NCBI GenBank assembly: GCA_028064935.1
Contig: JAPTWT010000219.1
Coordinates: 1-5,198 of the forward strand
Origin: Gammaproteobacteria bacterium
GTDB taxonomy: Bacteria; Pseudomonadota; Gammaproteobacteria; Acidiferrobacterales; Acidiferrobacteraceae
DNA: 5,198 nucleotides
Direction of reading: 5' to 3'
Shown: piece by piece, positions 4,717-5,198 of the stretch
Numbering within the stretch: the stretch's first letter is position 1
How the letters are laid out: each line of letters begins with the position of its first letter
Notes under the pieces: generated by a model
What the model was told of the DNA's origin: nothing
The model's input: the letters and a program-made list of their open reading frames with translations, nothing else
Database searches by the model: none
Made by a program: the position numbers and the translations under genes

Positions 4717-5198
4717 GGCTCCTCCTCATCAACAAAACACGACAGCTCCATCTGCCTTTTTTCTTCCTCCTTAGTTAGTGACGCTTGTCGCTTTTTTGTT
4801 TGCAGGAGAGAATATTCGTTTCTGGCTTTGACAGCCGTCACCGACCGTGTATGTTTGAGGCCAAACGCGGAGGTTAGCAGTATTGTGTCCGGCTTACCCG
4901 TTATGATCTTTTGGTAATCGCTATTCGATACTCTAAACGGTTTTTCTTCACCGGAGGGGATTGGAAGGTGAAAAATGCTACCATGGTCTGCCTCTTGGCA
5001 GATAAGAGGGCTGTGGGTAGTAACAAGAAACTGAATTCTTGGAAAAATTCTTTTAAACCAACTTCCAATTTCACGCTGCCATTTAGGGTGAAGATGGGCA
5101 TCAATTTCATCGATAAGCACAACACCCGCATGCTGCACATGCCCTGCTTCATCTACTAGGTTTCTGGCGCCAAAGACATCGACGCTATTTCGTGAAGA
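4704..5198 (-). CDS. ptuA: PtuA-like ABC/AAA ATPase, C-terminal part (runs off right edge)
   Basis: The frame is open from the right edge to the TAA at 4704, giving 164 residues of the C-terminus. It begins SSRNSVDVFGARNLVDEAGHV and then shows VVLIDEIDAHLHPKWQREI, the Walker B strand with catalytic Glu followed by the D-loop-like HLHP of overcoming-lysogeny/SMC-like ATPases. QFLVTTHSPLI follows, with the H-loop His. A charged, Lys/Glu-rich helical tail ends in DEEEPCEE. A GTG at 5138 lies inside the Walker B region and is not a real start. The Walker A and signature motifs would lie beyond the window. In Septu and retron-Ec78-like systems PtuA forms the ATPase scaffold that binds PtuB and controls it. 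Pairing with the downstream HNH gene, overlapping by 13 bases, makes PtuA the best call over a generic OLD/RecF-like ATPase. Confidence 0.82.
   Translation of the reverse strand, partial: SSRNSVDVFGARNLVDEAGHVQHAGVVLIDEIDAHLHPKWQREIGSWFKRIFPRIQFLVTTHSPLICQEADHGSIFHLPIPSGEEKPFRVSNSDYQKIITGKPDTILLTSAFGLKHTRSVTAVKARNEYSLLQTKKRQASLTKEEEKRQMELSCFVDEEEPCEE
4717..4727 (-). promoter_or_regulatory. ptuB ribosome-binding site inside ptuA
   Basis: The minus strand reads GAGGAGGAGCC directly before the TTG at 4716, with GGAGG at 4725-4721 and a 4-base spacer. These bases also encode the Glu-rich tail of the ATPase, so the ptuB start signal is embedded in the end of ptuA. Confidence 0.7.

Noticed and set aside
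1..5198. CRISPR arrays, tRNA or rRNA genes, insertion-sequence transposases
   Set aside because: I found no spaced direct repeats, no cloverleaf-like sequence and no transposase motifs in the window.

Overview
The left third of the window (1-1792) is GC-rich. It holds the start of a VirB-type type IV secretion (conjugation) cluster, so the source is probably a proteobacterial integrative conjugative element, plasmid or conjugation-carrying genomic island. I cannot name the genus from the sequence. From about 1793 onward the DNA is visibly more AT-rich and mosaic, as expected for accessory cargo.

Layout: on the minus strand, reading out of the left edge, are virB2 (pilin, 463-768), virB3 (45-455) and the first codons of virB4 (1-48). 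They are tightly spaced or overlapping. Divergent from them on the plus strand are a small membrane protein (1060-1311) and an AlpA/MerR-like helix-turn-helix protein (1337-1792). Next comes a decayed stretch (about 1871-2118) that may be the tail of a membrane glycosyltransferase.

The cargo then begins. A minus-strand gene (2107-2853) encodes a 248-residue uncharacterised protein with a Gly-Asn-Pro-Gly motif reminiscent of uracil-DNA-glycosylase-like folds; it has a candidate promoter containing a perfect inverted repeat. Divergent from it is a plus-strand gene (3137-3778) that reads as one 213-residue protein only if two opposite single-base indels are corrected. It is unrecognised but carries a helix-hairpin-helix-glycosylase-like segment. 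A short hairpin-rich intergenic region (3779-3966) follows.

The right end is a minus-strand defence operon. It consists of the C-terminal half of a PtuA-like ATPase (4704 to beyond the right edge) and a complete HNH nuclease PtuB (3967-4716). The two overlap by 13 bases and PtuB starts at a TTG with a strong ribosome-binding site. This is a Septu-type or retron-associated PtuAB anti-phage module; whether a reverse transcriptase and msr-msd lie upstream cannot be seen here.

Overall the window looks like the junction between a conjugation module and its cargo, with one intact defence operon, one uncharacterised orphan gene, and at least one inactivated gene.
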